Shown here: one piece after another, positions 23,768-32,464 of the stretch
Layout: each line of letters begins with the position of its first letter
Numbering within the stretch: the first letter of the stretch is position 1
Source: Streptomyces sp. G44
GTDB taxonomy: Bacteria > Actinomycetota > Actinomycetes > Streptomycetales > Streptomycetaceae
Assembly (NCBI RefSeq): GCF_016905445.1
Contig: NZ_JAFEXF010000031.1
Location: 1-47,356 of the forward strand
DNA: 47,356 nt
Direction of reading: 5' to 3'
Translations under genes and position numbers: made by a program
The notes under the pieces: generated by a model
Seen by the model: only the letters and a program-made list of their open reading frames with translations
Told to the model about the DNA's origin: nothing
Database searches by the model: none

Positions 23768-24742
23768 CTACGTCCGCGAGCCCCTGAACGTCGCCCGGTA
23801 CACCCCCGGCGACACCCCCACTCCCGCCCCGAAGTGCTGCCTCAGGGACGCGGCCGTGCCGAAGCCCGTCTCCGCTGCGACGCGGTCCACCGTGTGGTCC
23901 GTGGTCTCCAGGAGTTCGCGCGCCCGGTCCACTCTGCGCTGCGTCAGCCACCGCATCGGCGTCAGGCCCGTCTCCTCGCGGAAGCGGCGGCTGAACGTGC
24001 GTACGCTCATCGACTCGACCCCCGCCAGGTCGGCCAGTGTCAGCGGTTCGGCGAGGTGGGTCAGGGCCCAGGCGCGGGCGGCCGCCGTGGACGACACCCG
24101 CGGTTCCGTCTCCGCCAGCGGGCGGCGGATGTACTGGGCCTGGCCGCCCTCCCTGTGGGGCGGTACGACGGTGCGCCGGGCCACTTACGCCGCGACCGCC
24201 GCGCCGTGGTCGGCGCGGATCAGATGCAGGCACAGGTCGATCCCCGCCGCCTCCCCTGCCGAGGTCAGCACCTGCCCCTCGTCCACGTACAGGACGTCCG
24301 CGTCCACCGTCACCGCCGGGAACCTCCGTGCGAAGCGGTCCGACGACAGCCAGTGCGTCGTCGCCCTGCGGCCGTCCAGGAGGCCCGCCGCCGCCAGGAC
24401 GAACGCGCCCGTGCAGATCGACGCCACCCGGCGCCCCTCGCGCGGAGCCAGCGCCGACACCAACTCACGGGACAGACCACCCGGCTCCAGGTCCTCGTCG
24501 CATCCGTGCGACGCCGGGACGATCACCGTGTCCGCCGCCGCCACCACGTCCAGGCCGTGCTCCGCGTGGATCGGGAAGTCCGCGTCCGTGCGGATCCTGC
24601 CGGGCCGCGGGGCGCAGGTGCGCACGTCGTACAGGAGGTCGCCCGACGGGGAGCGCGCCGTGCCGAGCAGTTGGTGGACCAGGCCCAGTTCCATGGGGAG
24701 TACGCCGTCCCTGACCAGGACCGCGACCGTCGCCCGCGTCAC
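23768..24742 (-). pseudogene. GlxA-family regulator interrupted by one in-frame TAA
   Basis: Residues of a normal GlxA protein lie in one frame on both sides of a single TAA at 24185-24187. Upstream (24742-24188) is the DJ-1/PfpI-like sensor domain: ADTVIVPASHGCD, VASICTGAFVLAAAG, RRATTHWLSSDRF, GIDLCLHLIRADHGAAVAA. Downstream (24184-23768) is the AraC helix-turn-helix domain: VARRTVVPPHREGGQAQYI, MSVRTFSRRFREETG, ETGFGTAASLRQHFG. Intact relatives run straight through at this point. The TAA is followed at once by GTG, so reinitiation could give two polypeptides; otherwise it is a nonsense mutation or sequencing error. Start GTG 24742 is preceded by AAGGAGG. Confidence 0.8.
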
Positions 24743-24793
24743 CACAGCCTCCTTCGTCAAGCCTCCTTCGTCGTCACCACGGCGCGCATGCCG

Positions 24794-26347
24794 TCACGCT
24801 TTCACCGACGACAACGGCTCCGCGATGTCCTCCAGCGACCGCCGCTCCGCCTTGACCGCGAACACCGCCGCCACCAGCCCCGCCGCGCACATCAGCCCCG
24901 CGCCGATCTGGAAGGCGAGGACCGTGTCGCCGACGACGCCCGACTCGGTCAGCTTCGCGAAGATCAGCGGGCCGCTGATGCCGCCGGCCGCCGTGCCGAT
25001 CGCGTAGAAGAAGGCGATGGCCATGGCCCGGGTCTCCATCGGGAAGATCTCGGAGACCGTCAGGTACGCGCTGCTCGCGCCCGCCGACGCGAAGAACAGG
25101 ACCACGCACCAGCACGCCGTGAGCGTCGCCGCGCTCAGCGAGCCCCGGTCGAAGAGCCAGGCCGTGACGAAGAGCAGGACACCGGAGACGATGTACGTCG
25201 ACGAGATCATGATCCTGCGGCCCACCGTGTCGAACAGCTTGCCGAGGAAGAGCGGGCCCAGGAAGTTGCCCGCGGCGATGACGGCGAAGTAGTAGCCCGT
25301 GCTGCCCGAGGGGACGTCGTAGAACTTGGTCAGGATCGCGCCGAAGCCGAACGTGATCGCGTTGTACAGGAACGCCTGGCCGACGAAGAGGGAGAGGCCG
25401 AGCGTCGCGCGCTTGGGGTAGTCGCGGAAGACGGTCTTCGCGATGAGGCCGAAGCCGATGCTCTTGCGCTGGTGGATGGTGATCTCACGGTCGGGCGGCG
25501 GCAGCGGCGCGCCCTTCTCCCGCTCGATCTCGCGTTCCACCGACGAGACCAGGGCCTCGGCCTCCTCGCTCCGGCCGTGGATGAACTGCCAGCGCGGGCT
25601 CTCCGGGACGTGGCGGCGTACGAGGAGGATCACCAGGCCGAGGACGACGCCCATGGCGAAGGTGAGCCGCCAGCCGAGGTCCTTGGGGAAGATGTCGGTG
25701 TTGAGCATGACGACGGAGAGCAGCGAACCGCCGATCGCGCCCAGCCAGTAGCTGCCGTTGATGATCAGGTCGACGCGGCCGCGGTACTTGGACGGGATCA
25801 GCTCGTCGATCGCCGAGTTGATGGCCGCGTACTCGCCGCCGATGCCGAAGCCGGTCAGGAACCGGAAGAGGAAGAACCACCAGGCGTCGAAGGAGAGCGC
25901 GGTGAGGGCGGTGGCGCCGAGGTAGACCGCGAGGGTCACCATGAACAGCTTCTTGCGGCCGAACTTGTCGGTGAGGCGGCCGAAGAACAGTGCCCCGGCA
26001 CAGGCGCCCGCCACATACAGGGCCGCCGCGATGCCGGTGACCTGGGCGGAGCTGATGGCCAGGCCGCTGCCCTCCTCGGAGAGGCGGCCGGCGATGTTGC
26101 CGACGGTGGTGACCTCCAGGCCGTCCAGGATCCATACCGTGCCGAGGCCGATGACGATCATCCAGTGCCAGCGGGACCAGGGCAGGCGGTCGAGGCGGGC
26201 CGGCACGGCCGTGGTGACGGTGGCCTCGGCACCCGGGCCGGAGGCTCGCCCGGAACCCTGCCCGGAACCCTGTCCTGAGCCTTGACCAGGGCCGGGCTCC
26301 GGCTCGGGAGGCGGCGGCGGTGCGGCAGGCGTGGACGACGCGGCCAT
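24794..26347 (-). CDS. MFS transporter, sugar/metabolite porter type
   Basis: A 517-residue transporter with about 12 membrane helices. A Pro-rich and GQGSG-repeated cytoplasmic N-terminus (residues 1-45) precedes helix 1. The between-helix motif [12 protein letters not shown] (about 120-135), [30 protein letters not shown] and [10 protein letters not shown] are typical of the major facilitator sugar/aromatic-acid porters. A ~60-residue central loop holds [17 protein letters not shown] precedes ATG 26347. Substrate unknown. Confidence 0.87.
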   Translation of the reverse strand: MAASSTPAAPPPPPEPEPGPGQGSGQGSGQGSGRASGPGAEATVTTAVPARLDRLPWSRWHWMIVIGLGTVWILDGLEVTTVGNIAGRLSEEGSGLAISSAQVTGIAAALYVAGACAGALFFGRLTDKFGRKKLFMVTLAVYLGATALTALSFDAWWFFLFRFLTGFGIGGEYAAINSAIDELIPSKYRGRVDLIINGSYWLGAIGGSLLSVVMLNTDIFPKDLGWRLTFAMGVVLGLVILLVRRHVPESPRWQFIHGRSEEAEALVSSVEREIEREKGAPLPPPDREITIHQRKSIGFGLIAKTVFRDYPKRATLGLSLFVGQAFLYNAITFGFGAILTKFYDVPSGSTGYYFAVIAAGNFLGPLFLGKLFDTVGRRIMISSTYIVSGVLLFVTAWLFDRGSLSAATLTACWCVVLFFASAGASSAYLTVSEIFPMETRAMAIAFFYAIGTAAGGISGPLIFAKLTESGVVGDTVLAFQIGAGLMCAAGLVAAVFAVKAERRSLEDIAEPLSSVKA

Positions 26348-26410
26348 GGCGGGCGGCTCCTTCCGCTGTTCCCACGTCGCCGTACCGCCGCGCGCCTGCC
26401 GGGCACACTG

Positions 26411-26480
26411 GTCCCGCTGGCCCCGCTGGTCTGCTGCGGGTCCGCTGGTCCGCTGCTGGCCCCGCTGGTCCGCTGCTGGT
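26411..26480. repeat. Short tandem repeats upstream of the MFS gene
   Basis: Two 20-bp copies of the form CCGCTGGTCCGCTGCTGG, at 26441-26460 and 26461-26480, follow more diverged copies of GTCCCGCTGG from 26411. They sit 60-130 bp upstream of the MFS start in a 291-bp gap with no gene. Confidence 0.5.
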
Positions 26481-26567
26481 CGCGCTGCGCGGGCGACGGC
26501 TCCCTCGGCACTGAGCGAGCTACTCCAGAGTGCCCGGAAAACGCTTCCTCACGCGCGCCGGACCCGC

Positions 26568-26630
26568 CGGTCGATCACCGGTTGCTCACCGGTCGATCAC
26601 CAGTTGATCAGCGGCCGATCACCGGCGGCC
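26568..26630. repeat. Clustered GATCACCGG-type motifs
   Basis: CCGGTCGATCACCGG occurs at 26568-26582 and CCGGTCGATCACC at 26589-26601, followed by GTTGATCAGC and CGGCCGATCACCGG, with GATCA cores spaced 10 to 21 bp. The cluster lies directly downstream of the DUF445 stop, in the gap before the MFS promoter repeats. Could be a regulator array or decayed hairpins. Confidence 0.4.
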
Positions 26631-26638
26631 CGCCCCGC

Positions 26639-28024
26639 TCACCCCACGAACAACCGCGACACCGCGTAGATCGCGAGCCCCGCCAGCGACCCGACCACCG
26701 TGCCGTTGATCCGGATGAATTGCAGGTCACGGCCGATGTGCGCCTCGATCTTCTTCGAGGTGTGCTCCGCGTCCCAGCCCGCCACCGTGTCCGTGATCAG
26801 CGAGGTGATCTCGTCGCGGTAGGTCGTGACGACGTACACCGCCGCGCCCTCGACCCAGCCGTCCACCTTCTGCTGGAGCCGGCCGTCCTGCGCCATCCGG
26901 GCGCCGAGCGACAGCAGCGAGGCCCGCACCCGCATCCGCAGCTCGCTGCGCTCGTCCTCGGCGGCGGCCACGATCATCGCCCGTACGGCCGACCAGGCGG
27001 AGGCGATGAGGTCCTGCACCTCGCCGCGGCCGAGGACCTCCCGCTTCAGGCGCTCCACGCGCTCCCGCGTGTCCGAGTCGGACTGGAGGTCGGCGGCGAA
27101 GTCGGCGAGGAAGCGGTCGACGGCCCCGCGCGCGGGGTGCTCGGGCATGTCCCGCATCTCGGTGACGAAGCGCAGCAGTTCCTTGTAGACGCGGTCGCCG
27201 ACCTTCTTGTCGACGAACCGCGGGGTCCAGCCGGGCGCCCCGCCCTGCACCGCGTCCATCACCGAGTCGGCGTGCTCCACCAGCCAGTCGTGGGCGCGTA
27301 CGCAGACCAGGTCGACGACCCTGCGGTGGCCGCCGTCGGCGACGATCTTCTCCAGCATCTTCCCCATGCCGGGGGCGATCTCCTGGGCGTCGGCGCGGCG
27401 CGTGATGGCCTCGCCGACGACGGCCTGCACGTCGGAGTCGCGCAGGACGGTCAGCGCGCCGCGCAGCGCCGTGGCGAGTTCGGCCGTCACGCGGTCCGCG
27501 TGCGCGGGCCGGGCCAGCCAGGTGCCGAGGCGCCCGCCGATGCCCACGGCGTGCAGGCGGCCTCGTACGACGTCGGCGGAGAGGAAGTTCTCCCCCACGA
27601 AGTCGCCGAGGGAGGCGCCCAGCTGGTCCTTCTTGTTCGGGATGATCGCCGTGTGCGGGATGGGCAGGCCGAGCGGGTGCCGGAAGAGCGCCGTCACCGC
27701 GAACCAGTCGGCGAGCGCGCCGACCATGCCGGCCTCGGCCGCCGCCGCCACGTACCCCGTCCAGGCGCCGGCGCCGGAGTGCTGGGCCCACTTGGCGAGT
27801 ACGTAGACCAGCGCGACGAGGACGAGCAGTCCCGTCGCCGTGATCTTCATCCGGCGCACTCCGCGCCGCTTCTCCTCGTCGGCGGGGCTGTACGTGAACC
27901 CGCCGGGGGTCACCGGGGCCGCCGGGGTCACCGGGGTCACCGGGCGTGCCGCGAACAGCCCGCCTTCACCCGACGTGCGGCCCTCGCCCCGTTCCGGCCC
28001 CTTCTCCGCATTTGCGCTCTGCAC
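26639..28024 (-). CDS. DUF445 family membrane protein
   Basis: A 461-residue protein. A ~55-residue Pro/Thr/Gly-rich N-terminus is followed by a membrane helix (TATGLLVLVALVYVLAKW), the conserved GYVAAAAEAGMVGALADWFAVTALFRHPLG block, a long helical region, and a C-terminal membrane helix ending RINGTVVGSLAGLAIYAVSR. This is the complete DUF445 (YjiN-like) architecture. Function is unknown. The start is a GTG at 28024 that follows directly on the TGA of a small in-frame ORF. Confidence 0.87.
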   Translation of the reverse strand: MQSANAEKGPERGEGRTSGEGGLFAARPVTPVTPAAPVTPGGFTYSPADEEKRRGVRRMKITATGLLVLVALVYVLAKWAQHSGAGAWTGYVAAAAEAGMVGALADWFAVTALFRHPLGLPIPHTAIIPNKKDQLGASLGDFVGENFLSADVVRGRLHAVGIGGRLGTWLARPAHADRVTAELATALRGALTVLRDSDVQAVVGEAITRRADAQEIAPGMGKMLEKIVADGGHRRVVDLVCVRAHDWLVEHADSVMDAVQGGAPGWTPRFVDKKVGDRVYKELLRFVTEMRDMPEHPARGAVDRFLADFAADLQSDSDTRERVERLKREVLGRGEVQDLIASAWSAVRAMIVAAAEDERSELRMRVRASLLSLGARMAQDGRLQQKVDGWVEGAAVYVVTTYRDEITSLITDTVAGWDAEHTSKKIEAHIGRDLQFIRINGTVVGSLAGLAIYAVSRLFVG

Positions 28025-28123
28025 TCACTCCACCTGGCCCGTTCGCCTCGTCCGCGTCTCGTTCACGGTCGCGCCCGCGGTCTCGTCCGCGGACTCGTCC
28101 CCATCCGCATGGTCCCGCGTCAT
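28025..28123 (-). CDS. Small ORF (32 aa) immediately upstream of DUF445 gene
   Basis: ATG 28123 has GGAGAACAC directly upstream, a better ribosome site than that of the DUF445 GTG. It opens MTRDHADGDESADETAGATV, continues with an Arg/Thr-rich end, and stops at TGA 28025-28027, followed with no gap by the DUF445 GTG in the same frame. It may be a leader peptide that couples translation, or an N-terminal extension broken by a stop. The acidic/Thr-rich composition gives no family. Confidence 0.4.
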   Translation of the reverse strand: MTRDHADGDESADETAGATVNETRTRRTGQVE

Positions 28124-28285
28124 GTGTTCTCCGTCCCTTCCTCCCTACTCCTGGAACGAACGACAAGTTCCCGGCGTCGATAAGAGTGAGGGGGGCACTG
28201 TCGGCCGCCTCACGGCCCATGCCGCATCATGGGATGATCACACCGGAGCCTCGGGGCTCCCCCTGCCCGAGGAGACAGCGCCCGC

Positions 28286-29608
28286 ATGACCAAGCGACAC
28301 GGTTATGCCCTTCTCGCCGCGGTCATCGCGGTCATCGTGGTGATTTCCGCCGCCATATACGTCGGCGTCGCCGGCACCGACGACGGCGCGCAGGACACCA
28401 TCAGCGCGGGTCCGCAGGGCCCCCGCAACTCCGCCGCCCCCGCCTCCTCCGGCACGTGGGTCGGCTCCTGGTCCGCCTCCCCCGCGGGGTACGAACCGGG
28501 CACGGAACGCAAGGGCTTCGCGGGCCGCTCCATCCGCAACGTCGTGCACACCGGCGTCGGCGGCAACAGCGCCCGCATCACCCTGTCCAACCTCTACGGC
28601 ACCACGCCGCTGAGCATCACGCACGCCTCCGTCGCGCTCGCCTCCGCGGCGAACGACCCGGCGGCGGCCCCCGGCACCCTGCGCCGCCTCACGTTCGGCG
28701 GCAACACCTCGGTGGTGATCCCACCGGGCGCCCAGGTGACGAGCGACGGAGCCCGGCTGCGGGTCCCGCACGACAGCGACCTGCTGGTCACGACGTACTC
28801 GCCGACGCCCTCGGGCCCGGTGACGTACCACCCGCACGCGCGCCAGATCAGCTTCGTCGCCGAGGGCGACCGCACCGAGGACGCGGCGGGCGACGCCTAC
28901 ACCGAGCAGAGCCCCTATTGGCGCTACCTCTCCGCGGTGGACGTGCTGAGCACCGAGACGGACGGCACCGTCGTCGTCTTCGGCGACTCCATCACCGACG
29001 GCATCACCTCCACGATGGGGGCCAACCGCCGCTGGACCGACGTCCTGTCCGACCGGCTGCGCACCGAGGCGGGCGCGCCCCGCTACGGCGTCGTCAACCA
29101 GGGCATCAGCGGCAACCGCATCCTGTCCGACGGTCGCGGGCGGCCCGCCGTCAACCCGTCCGGCCTCTCCCGCTTCGACCGCGACGTGCTCGACCGCACG
29201 GGCGTCAAGGCCGTGGTCATCGCCCTCGGCGTCAACGACATCCTGCGCAACCCGCACCAGAACGACCCGGACCGTATCGTCGAGGGCCTGCGCGAGCTGA
29301 CCCGGCAGGCGCACACGCGCGGTCTGCGGGTCGTCGGCGCGACGCTGATGCCGTTCGGCGGCCACCGCGGGTACGAGCCCGCGCTCGAAGCGGTCCGCCA
29401 GTCGGTGAACGAACAGATCCGCTCGGGCCAGGTCTTCGACGAGTTCGTCGACTTCGACCGCGCCCTGCGCGACCCGTACGACCCGCGCACGCTGCGCGAG
29501 CAGTACGACTCGGGCGACCACCTGCACCCGTCGGACGCGGGCTACCGCAAGATGGCGGAGACGTTCAACCTCTCGCACCTCAAGGGCTCGGCGGCGGCGC
29601 GGCTCTGA
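28286..29608 (+). CDS. Secreted SGNH/GDSL-type hydrolase
   Basis: A 440-residue exported esterase-type enzyme. An N-terminal membrane/signal segment covers residues ~7-28. The first ~200 residues are a beta-rich accessory domain (GTWVGSWSASPAG, then RSIRNVVHTGVGGNSARITL). The SGNH core begins at VFGDSITDG with Ser235 as nucleophile, followed by the Gly block (NQGISGNRIL), GVNDI, and the C-terminal SGDHLHPSDAGY with the Asp-His pair. It may deacylate cell-wall or polysaccharide substrates; the target is unknown. It is divergent from the DUF445 unit. Confidence 0.88.
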   Translation: MTKRHGYALLAAVIAVIVVISAAIYVGVAGTDDGAQDTISAGPQGPRNSAAPASSGTWVGSWSASPAGYEPGTERKGFAGRSIRNVVHTGVGGNSARITLSNLYGTTPLSITHASVALASAANDPAAAPGTLRRLTFGGNTSVVIPPGAQVTSDGARLRVPHDSDLLVTTYSPTPSGPVTYHPHARQISFVAEGDRTEDAAGDAYTEQSPYWRYLSAVDVLSTETDGTVVVFGDSITDGITSTMGANRRWTDVLSDRLRTEAGAPRYGVVNQGISGNRILSDGRGRPAVNPSGLSRFDRDVLDRTGVKAVVIALGVNDILRNPHQNDPDRIVEGLRELTRQAHTRGLRVVGATLMPFGGHRGYEPALEAVRQSVNEQIRSGQVFDEFVDFDRALRDPYDPRTLREQYDSGDHLHPSDAGYRKMAETFNLSHLKGSAAARL

Positions 29609-29643
29609 CGGGCCCTCGGCCGCTGCCCCCAACCCCCTCAGCC

Positions 29644-29685
29644 GCGCCCCGTCAGGGGCGCGGGGAACTGCGCGACCAGCCCCGA
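29644..29685. repeat. Dispersed Streptomyces intergenic repeat
   Basis: The stretch with GTCAGGGGCGCGGGGAACTG and CGCGACCAGCCCCGA is the short palindromic-type sequence found many times between genes in Streptomyces genomes. It lies in the 116-bp gap between two convergent genes, where it may act as a terminator. Confidence 0.75.
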
Positions 29686-29724
29686 ACGGCCCGCGGACGC
29701 CCGACTCCAGGCACTCAAGACCCC

Positions 29725-30597
29725 CTACTGCGAATCCCCAGGACTGTCCTGCGGCACATCCTGCGAACCAGTCGGCCCCCGCCCCTCACGCCGCTTCCCG
29801 CGCTCGCGCATGTGCAGCTCGTGCCGCTCCTCGTGCTTGAGGCGGTGCTGTTCGGCCCGTTCCCAGTTCGCCGCACGGCGCGCCTCGCGGCGCTCCAGCT
29901 TCTCGCGCCGCCGCTCCTCCTTGAGCCGCAGCTTCTCGGCCCTGCGCACCTTGCGTTCGACGCCGACGCCGCCCATCAGGGCGAAGCCGGTGACGACCAC
30001 GCGGGGTGAGCCTGGGGTGCCGACGCCGGTCGCCTTGTCGTCGAAGCCGCCCATGATCCCCAGGCCGCGCACCACCACGTTCATCTCGGGCGGCACGATG
30101 ACCTGGAGTCCGCCCATGACGGTGAAGCAGCGGATCTCCACGTCGCGCCCGGTGAAGTACGCCTCGCGCAGGTCGATCTCGCCGCCGCCCCACATCGCGA
30201 AGGCGGTGAACTGCCGCCCGACGACCCAGCCGCCCTTGCGGCTGAACCCGCTCCAGAAGGCGAAGCCGCCGGACGACGACGGTTCGGCGTCCACCATCCG
30301 CGCCGCCCAGTCGATGGCGGCCGGATCGTCGCTCACGGGCCGCTTCACCATGGACACCTTGGCGGCTCCGTGCGCCGGCAGGTCGCGGGTGATCGGCTCC
30401 AGCTCGCCGTAGGTGCGGGCCTTGTACGTGGCGTCGAGGCGCTCCTCGAACTCCGACATGTCGAGGCGGCCCTCGGCCATGGCGTCCCGCAGCACTTCGG
30501 CGACCCGTTCGCGGTCGGCGTCGGAGGCCCGCAGGTCGGGCAGTGCGGCCCCGTCAGGCCCGTGAGGGGTTCCCCCGGAGGGTGCAGCGTCACTCAT
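29725..30597 (-). CDS. DUF1707 domain protein with LiaF-like C-terminal region
   Basis: A 290-residue protein. Residues ~20-75 are the classic DUF1707 segment: LRASDADRERVAEVLRDAMA, EGRLDMSEFEERLDATYKA, RTYGELEPITRDLP. The middle region (about 130-205) is a beta-helix-like cell-wall sensor domain as in LiaF (GGEIDLREAYFTGRDVEIRC, GGLQVIVPPEMNVVVRG). The tail is a highly charged Arg/Glu helix (about 225-275) that may form a coiled coil. It is the first gene after the ABC exporter (10 bp downstream of the ATPase stop), so it is probably in the same transcript. Confidence 0.82.
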   Translation of the reverse strand: MSDAAPSGGTPHGPDGAALPDLRASDADRERVAEVLRDAMAEGRLDMSEFEERLDATYKARTYGELEPITRDLPAHGAAKVSMVKRPVSDDPAAIDWAARMVDAEPSSSGGFAFWSGFSRKGGWVVGRQFTAFAMWGGGEIDLREAYFTGRDVEIRCFTVMGGLQVIVPPEMNVVVRGLGIMGGFDDKATGVGTPGSPRVVVTGFALMGGVGVERKVRRAEKLRLKEERRREKLERREARRAANWERAEQHRLKHEERHELHMRERGKRREGRGPTGSQDVPQDSPGDSQ

Positions 30598-30607
30598 GAG
30601 GGGCAGC

Positions 30608-31573
30608 CTACGAGGTCGCCTTCTCCGCGTACATCTTGGCGATGACCGCCTCGATGTCCGGCTCCCTGACCGACAGGTCGGCCAACGGGTACCGGTCCGC
30701 GATCCGCGCGACAAGGGGAGCCGCCGACTCCGCCGCCGGGAAGGCGAGCCACTGGCGCGGCCCCTCGACCTTCACCACCCGCGCGGACTCGACCTCGAGG
30801 GGCGGCAGTTCGCGTTCCAGGTCCACGACGAGGGTGCGCTCGCTCTCGCCCACCTCGTGGAGGCCGGCGAGCGGACCGTCGTACATGAGGCGCCCTTGGT
30901 CGATGACCATCACGCGCTTGCAGAGCTGTTCGATGTCGGTGAGGTCGTGGGTGGTCAGCAGGACCGTCATGCCGGACCGCGCGTTCAGGTCGCGCAGGAA
31001 CTCCCGCACCTTCGCCTTGCTGATGACGTCCAGGCCGATCGTCGGCTCGTCCAGGTAGAGCACCTCGGGGTCGTGCAGGAGGGCCGCCGCGATGTCGCCG
31101 CGCATTCGCTGGCCGAGCGAGAGCTGGCGCACGGGCACGTCCAACAGGGCGCCCAGTTCGAGGAGTTCCACGCAGCGGTCGAGGTTGTGGCGGTAGCGGG
31201 CGTCGGGGATGCGGTACATGCGGTGCATCAGGCGGTACGAGTCGATGAGCGGCAGGTCCCACCAGAGGGTGGTGCGCTGGCCGAAGACGACGCCGATGCG
31301 CCGGGCGAGGCGGGTGCGCTCGCGCGAGGGGTCGATGCCGGCGACCCGCAGCCGCCCGCCGCTCGGGGTCAGGATGCCCGTCAGCATCTTGATCGTCGTC
31401 GACTTGCCGGCGCCGTTCGGCCCGATGTAGCCGACCATCTCGCCGCGCGGCACGGTGAAGGAGATCCCGTCGACCGCCCGCACCTCGTGCCGCTCGCGCC
31501 GCAGGAACCCGGTCTTCCTGCGCACGTCGAAGACCTTCTCGACGCCGTCCAGCTCGATGAGGTCGGGTTCCAT
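30608..31573 (-). CDS. ABC exporter ATP-binding protein
   Basis: A 321-residue ATPase. Walker A is GPNGAGKSTT, the region after it reads VVFGQRTTLWWDLPLIDSY, the signature is LSLGQRMRG, Walker B is VLYLDEPTIGLD and the switch region LTTHDLTDIEQL. The unusual LSLGQ and the GQRTTLWWDLP segment fit the subgroup that pairs with two DUF990/ABC2_membrane_6 permeases. The C-terminal ~90 residues form an accessory domain. Its substrate is not defined; some relatives export viologens or drugs. Confidence 0.88.
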   Translation of the reverse strand: MEPDLIELDGVEKVFDVRRKTGFLRRERHEVRAVDGISFTVPRGEMVGYIGPNGAGKSTTIKMLTGILTPSGGRLRVAGIDPSRERTRLARRIGVVFGQRTTLWWDLPLIDSYRLMHRMYRIPDARYRHNLDRCVELLELGALLDVPVRQLSLGQRMRGDIAAALLHDPEVLYLDEPTIGLDVISKAKVREFLRDLNARSGMTVLLTTHDLTDIEQLCKRVMVIDQGRLMYDGPLAGLHEVGESERTLVVDLERELPPLEVESARVVKVEGPRQWLAFPAAESAAPLVARIADRYPLADLSVREPDIEAVIAKMYAEKATS

Positions 31574-31579
31574 GAGGCG

Positions 31580-32464
31580 TCAGCTCCCTGTGCTGCGGTA
31601 CGAACGAAGGCCCGTGCGCCAGGCGAGCCCGGCGAGGGCGAGGCATCCCGCGGCGACCAGCGGCGGCGTGAACGCCGTCCACACGGGCAGGCCGACCGGG
31701 TAGGGCCGCCCGAGGACGTACAGGGCGGGCAGCCAGTTCACGAAGGCGAGCGGCAGGACGAAGGTGACGCCGCGCACCAGCTCCTTGGCGAAGACGGTCG
31801 GCGGGTACTGGAGCAGCGTGGTGCCGCCGTAGGTGAAGGCGTTCTGCACCTGGGCCGCGTCCCGCGCCGCGAACTGGAAGGCCGCGCCCGCCACGAACAG
31901 CGCCCCGAAGATGCCCGCCCCGCTGAGCAGCATCACCGGCACCAGCAGGACCTTCACCGCGCTCCAGTCGATGTCCAGGACCGCCAGCGCGTACGTGAGG
32001 ACGAGCGCGCCCTGTGTCACCCGGCCGATCCGGTGCAGCCCGAAGCGGTCGGCGGCGACCTGGGCGATGACCGGGGCGGGCCGCACCAGGAGCGTGTCGA
32101 GGGTGCCGTCGCGCACCCGCTTGCCGAGGCGCTCCATGGAGCCCAGCGAGAGGTCCGCGAGGCCGAAGGCGGTGCACGAGGTGCCGTACAGGAAGGCGAT
32201 CTCCGGCAGTGAGTAGCCGCCGAGCCGGTCCACCTGGGAGAACATCAGCAGGATCGCCGCGAAGTCGAAGGCGGTCACCGCGAAGTTGCCGAACGCCGTC
32301 ATCACGAAGGACAGGCGGTAGGCCATGAGGGAGCGGATCCACATGGCGGAGATCAGCCGGTAGGCGCGCAGTCCGTCGCGCACGTGCGCCTGCCGGGAGC
32401 GGATCCGGGCGAGGCCACCGCGCGCCCCCGCCGGGTCGGACCGCGTCCGTGGCACGTCAGCCAC
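31580..32464 (-). CDS. ABC-2 type permease (DUF990-like) A
   Basis: A 294-residue permease with six predicted membrane segments. After a basic, Arg-rich N-terminus, YRLISAMWIRSLMAYRLSFV leads into helix 1, and RDGTLDTLLVRPAPVIAQVAADRFG is the cytoplasmic loop typical for this family. It is 6 bp upstream of the ATPase gene and overlaps the second permease gene by 8 bp. It probably forms a heterodimer with that permease. Confidence 0.85.
   Translation of the reverse strand: MADVPRTRSDPAGARGGLARIRSRQAHVRDGLRAYRLISAMWIRSLMAYRLSFVMTAFGNFAVTAFDFAAILLMFSQVDRLGGYSLPEIAFLYGTSCTAFGLADLSLGSMERLGKRVRDGTLDTLLVRPAPVIAQVAADRFGLHRIGRVTQGALVLTYALAVLDIDWSAVKVLLVPVMLLSGAGIFGALFVAGAAFQFAARDAAQVQNAFTYGGTTLLQYPPTVFAKELVRGVTFVLPLAFVNWLPALYVLGRPYPVGLPVWTAFTPPLVAAGCLALAGLAWRTGLRSYRSTGS

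Noticed and set aside
23528..26278. A 916-codon open frame opposite glxA and the MFS gene
   Set aside because: Arg/Gly/Asp-rich shadow of two well-supported minus-strand genes.
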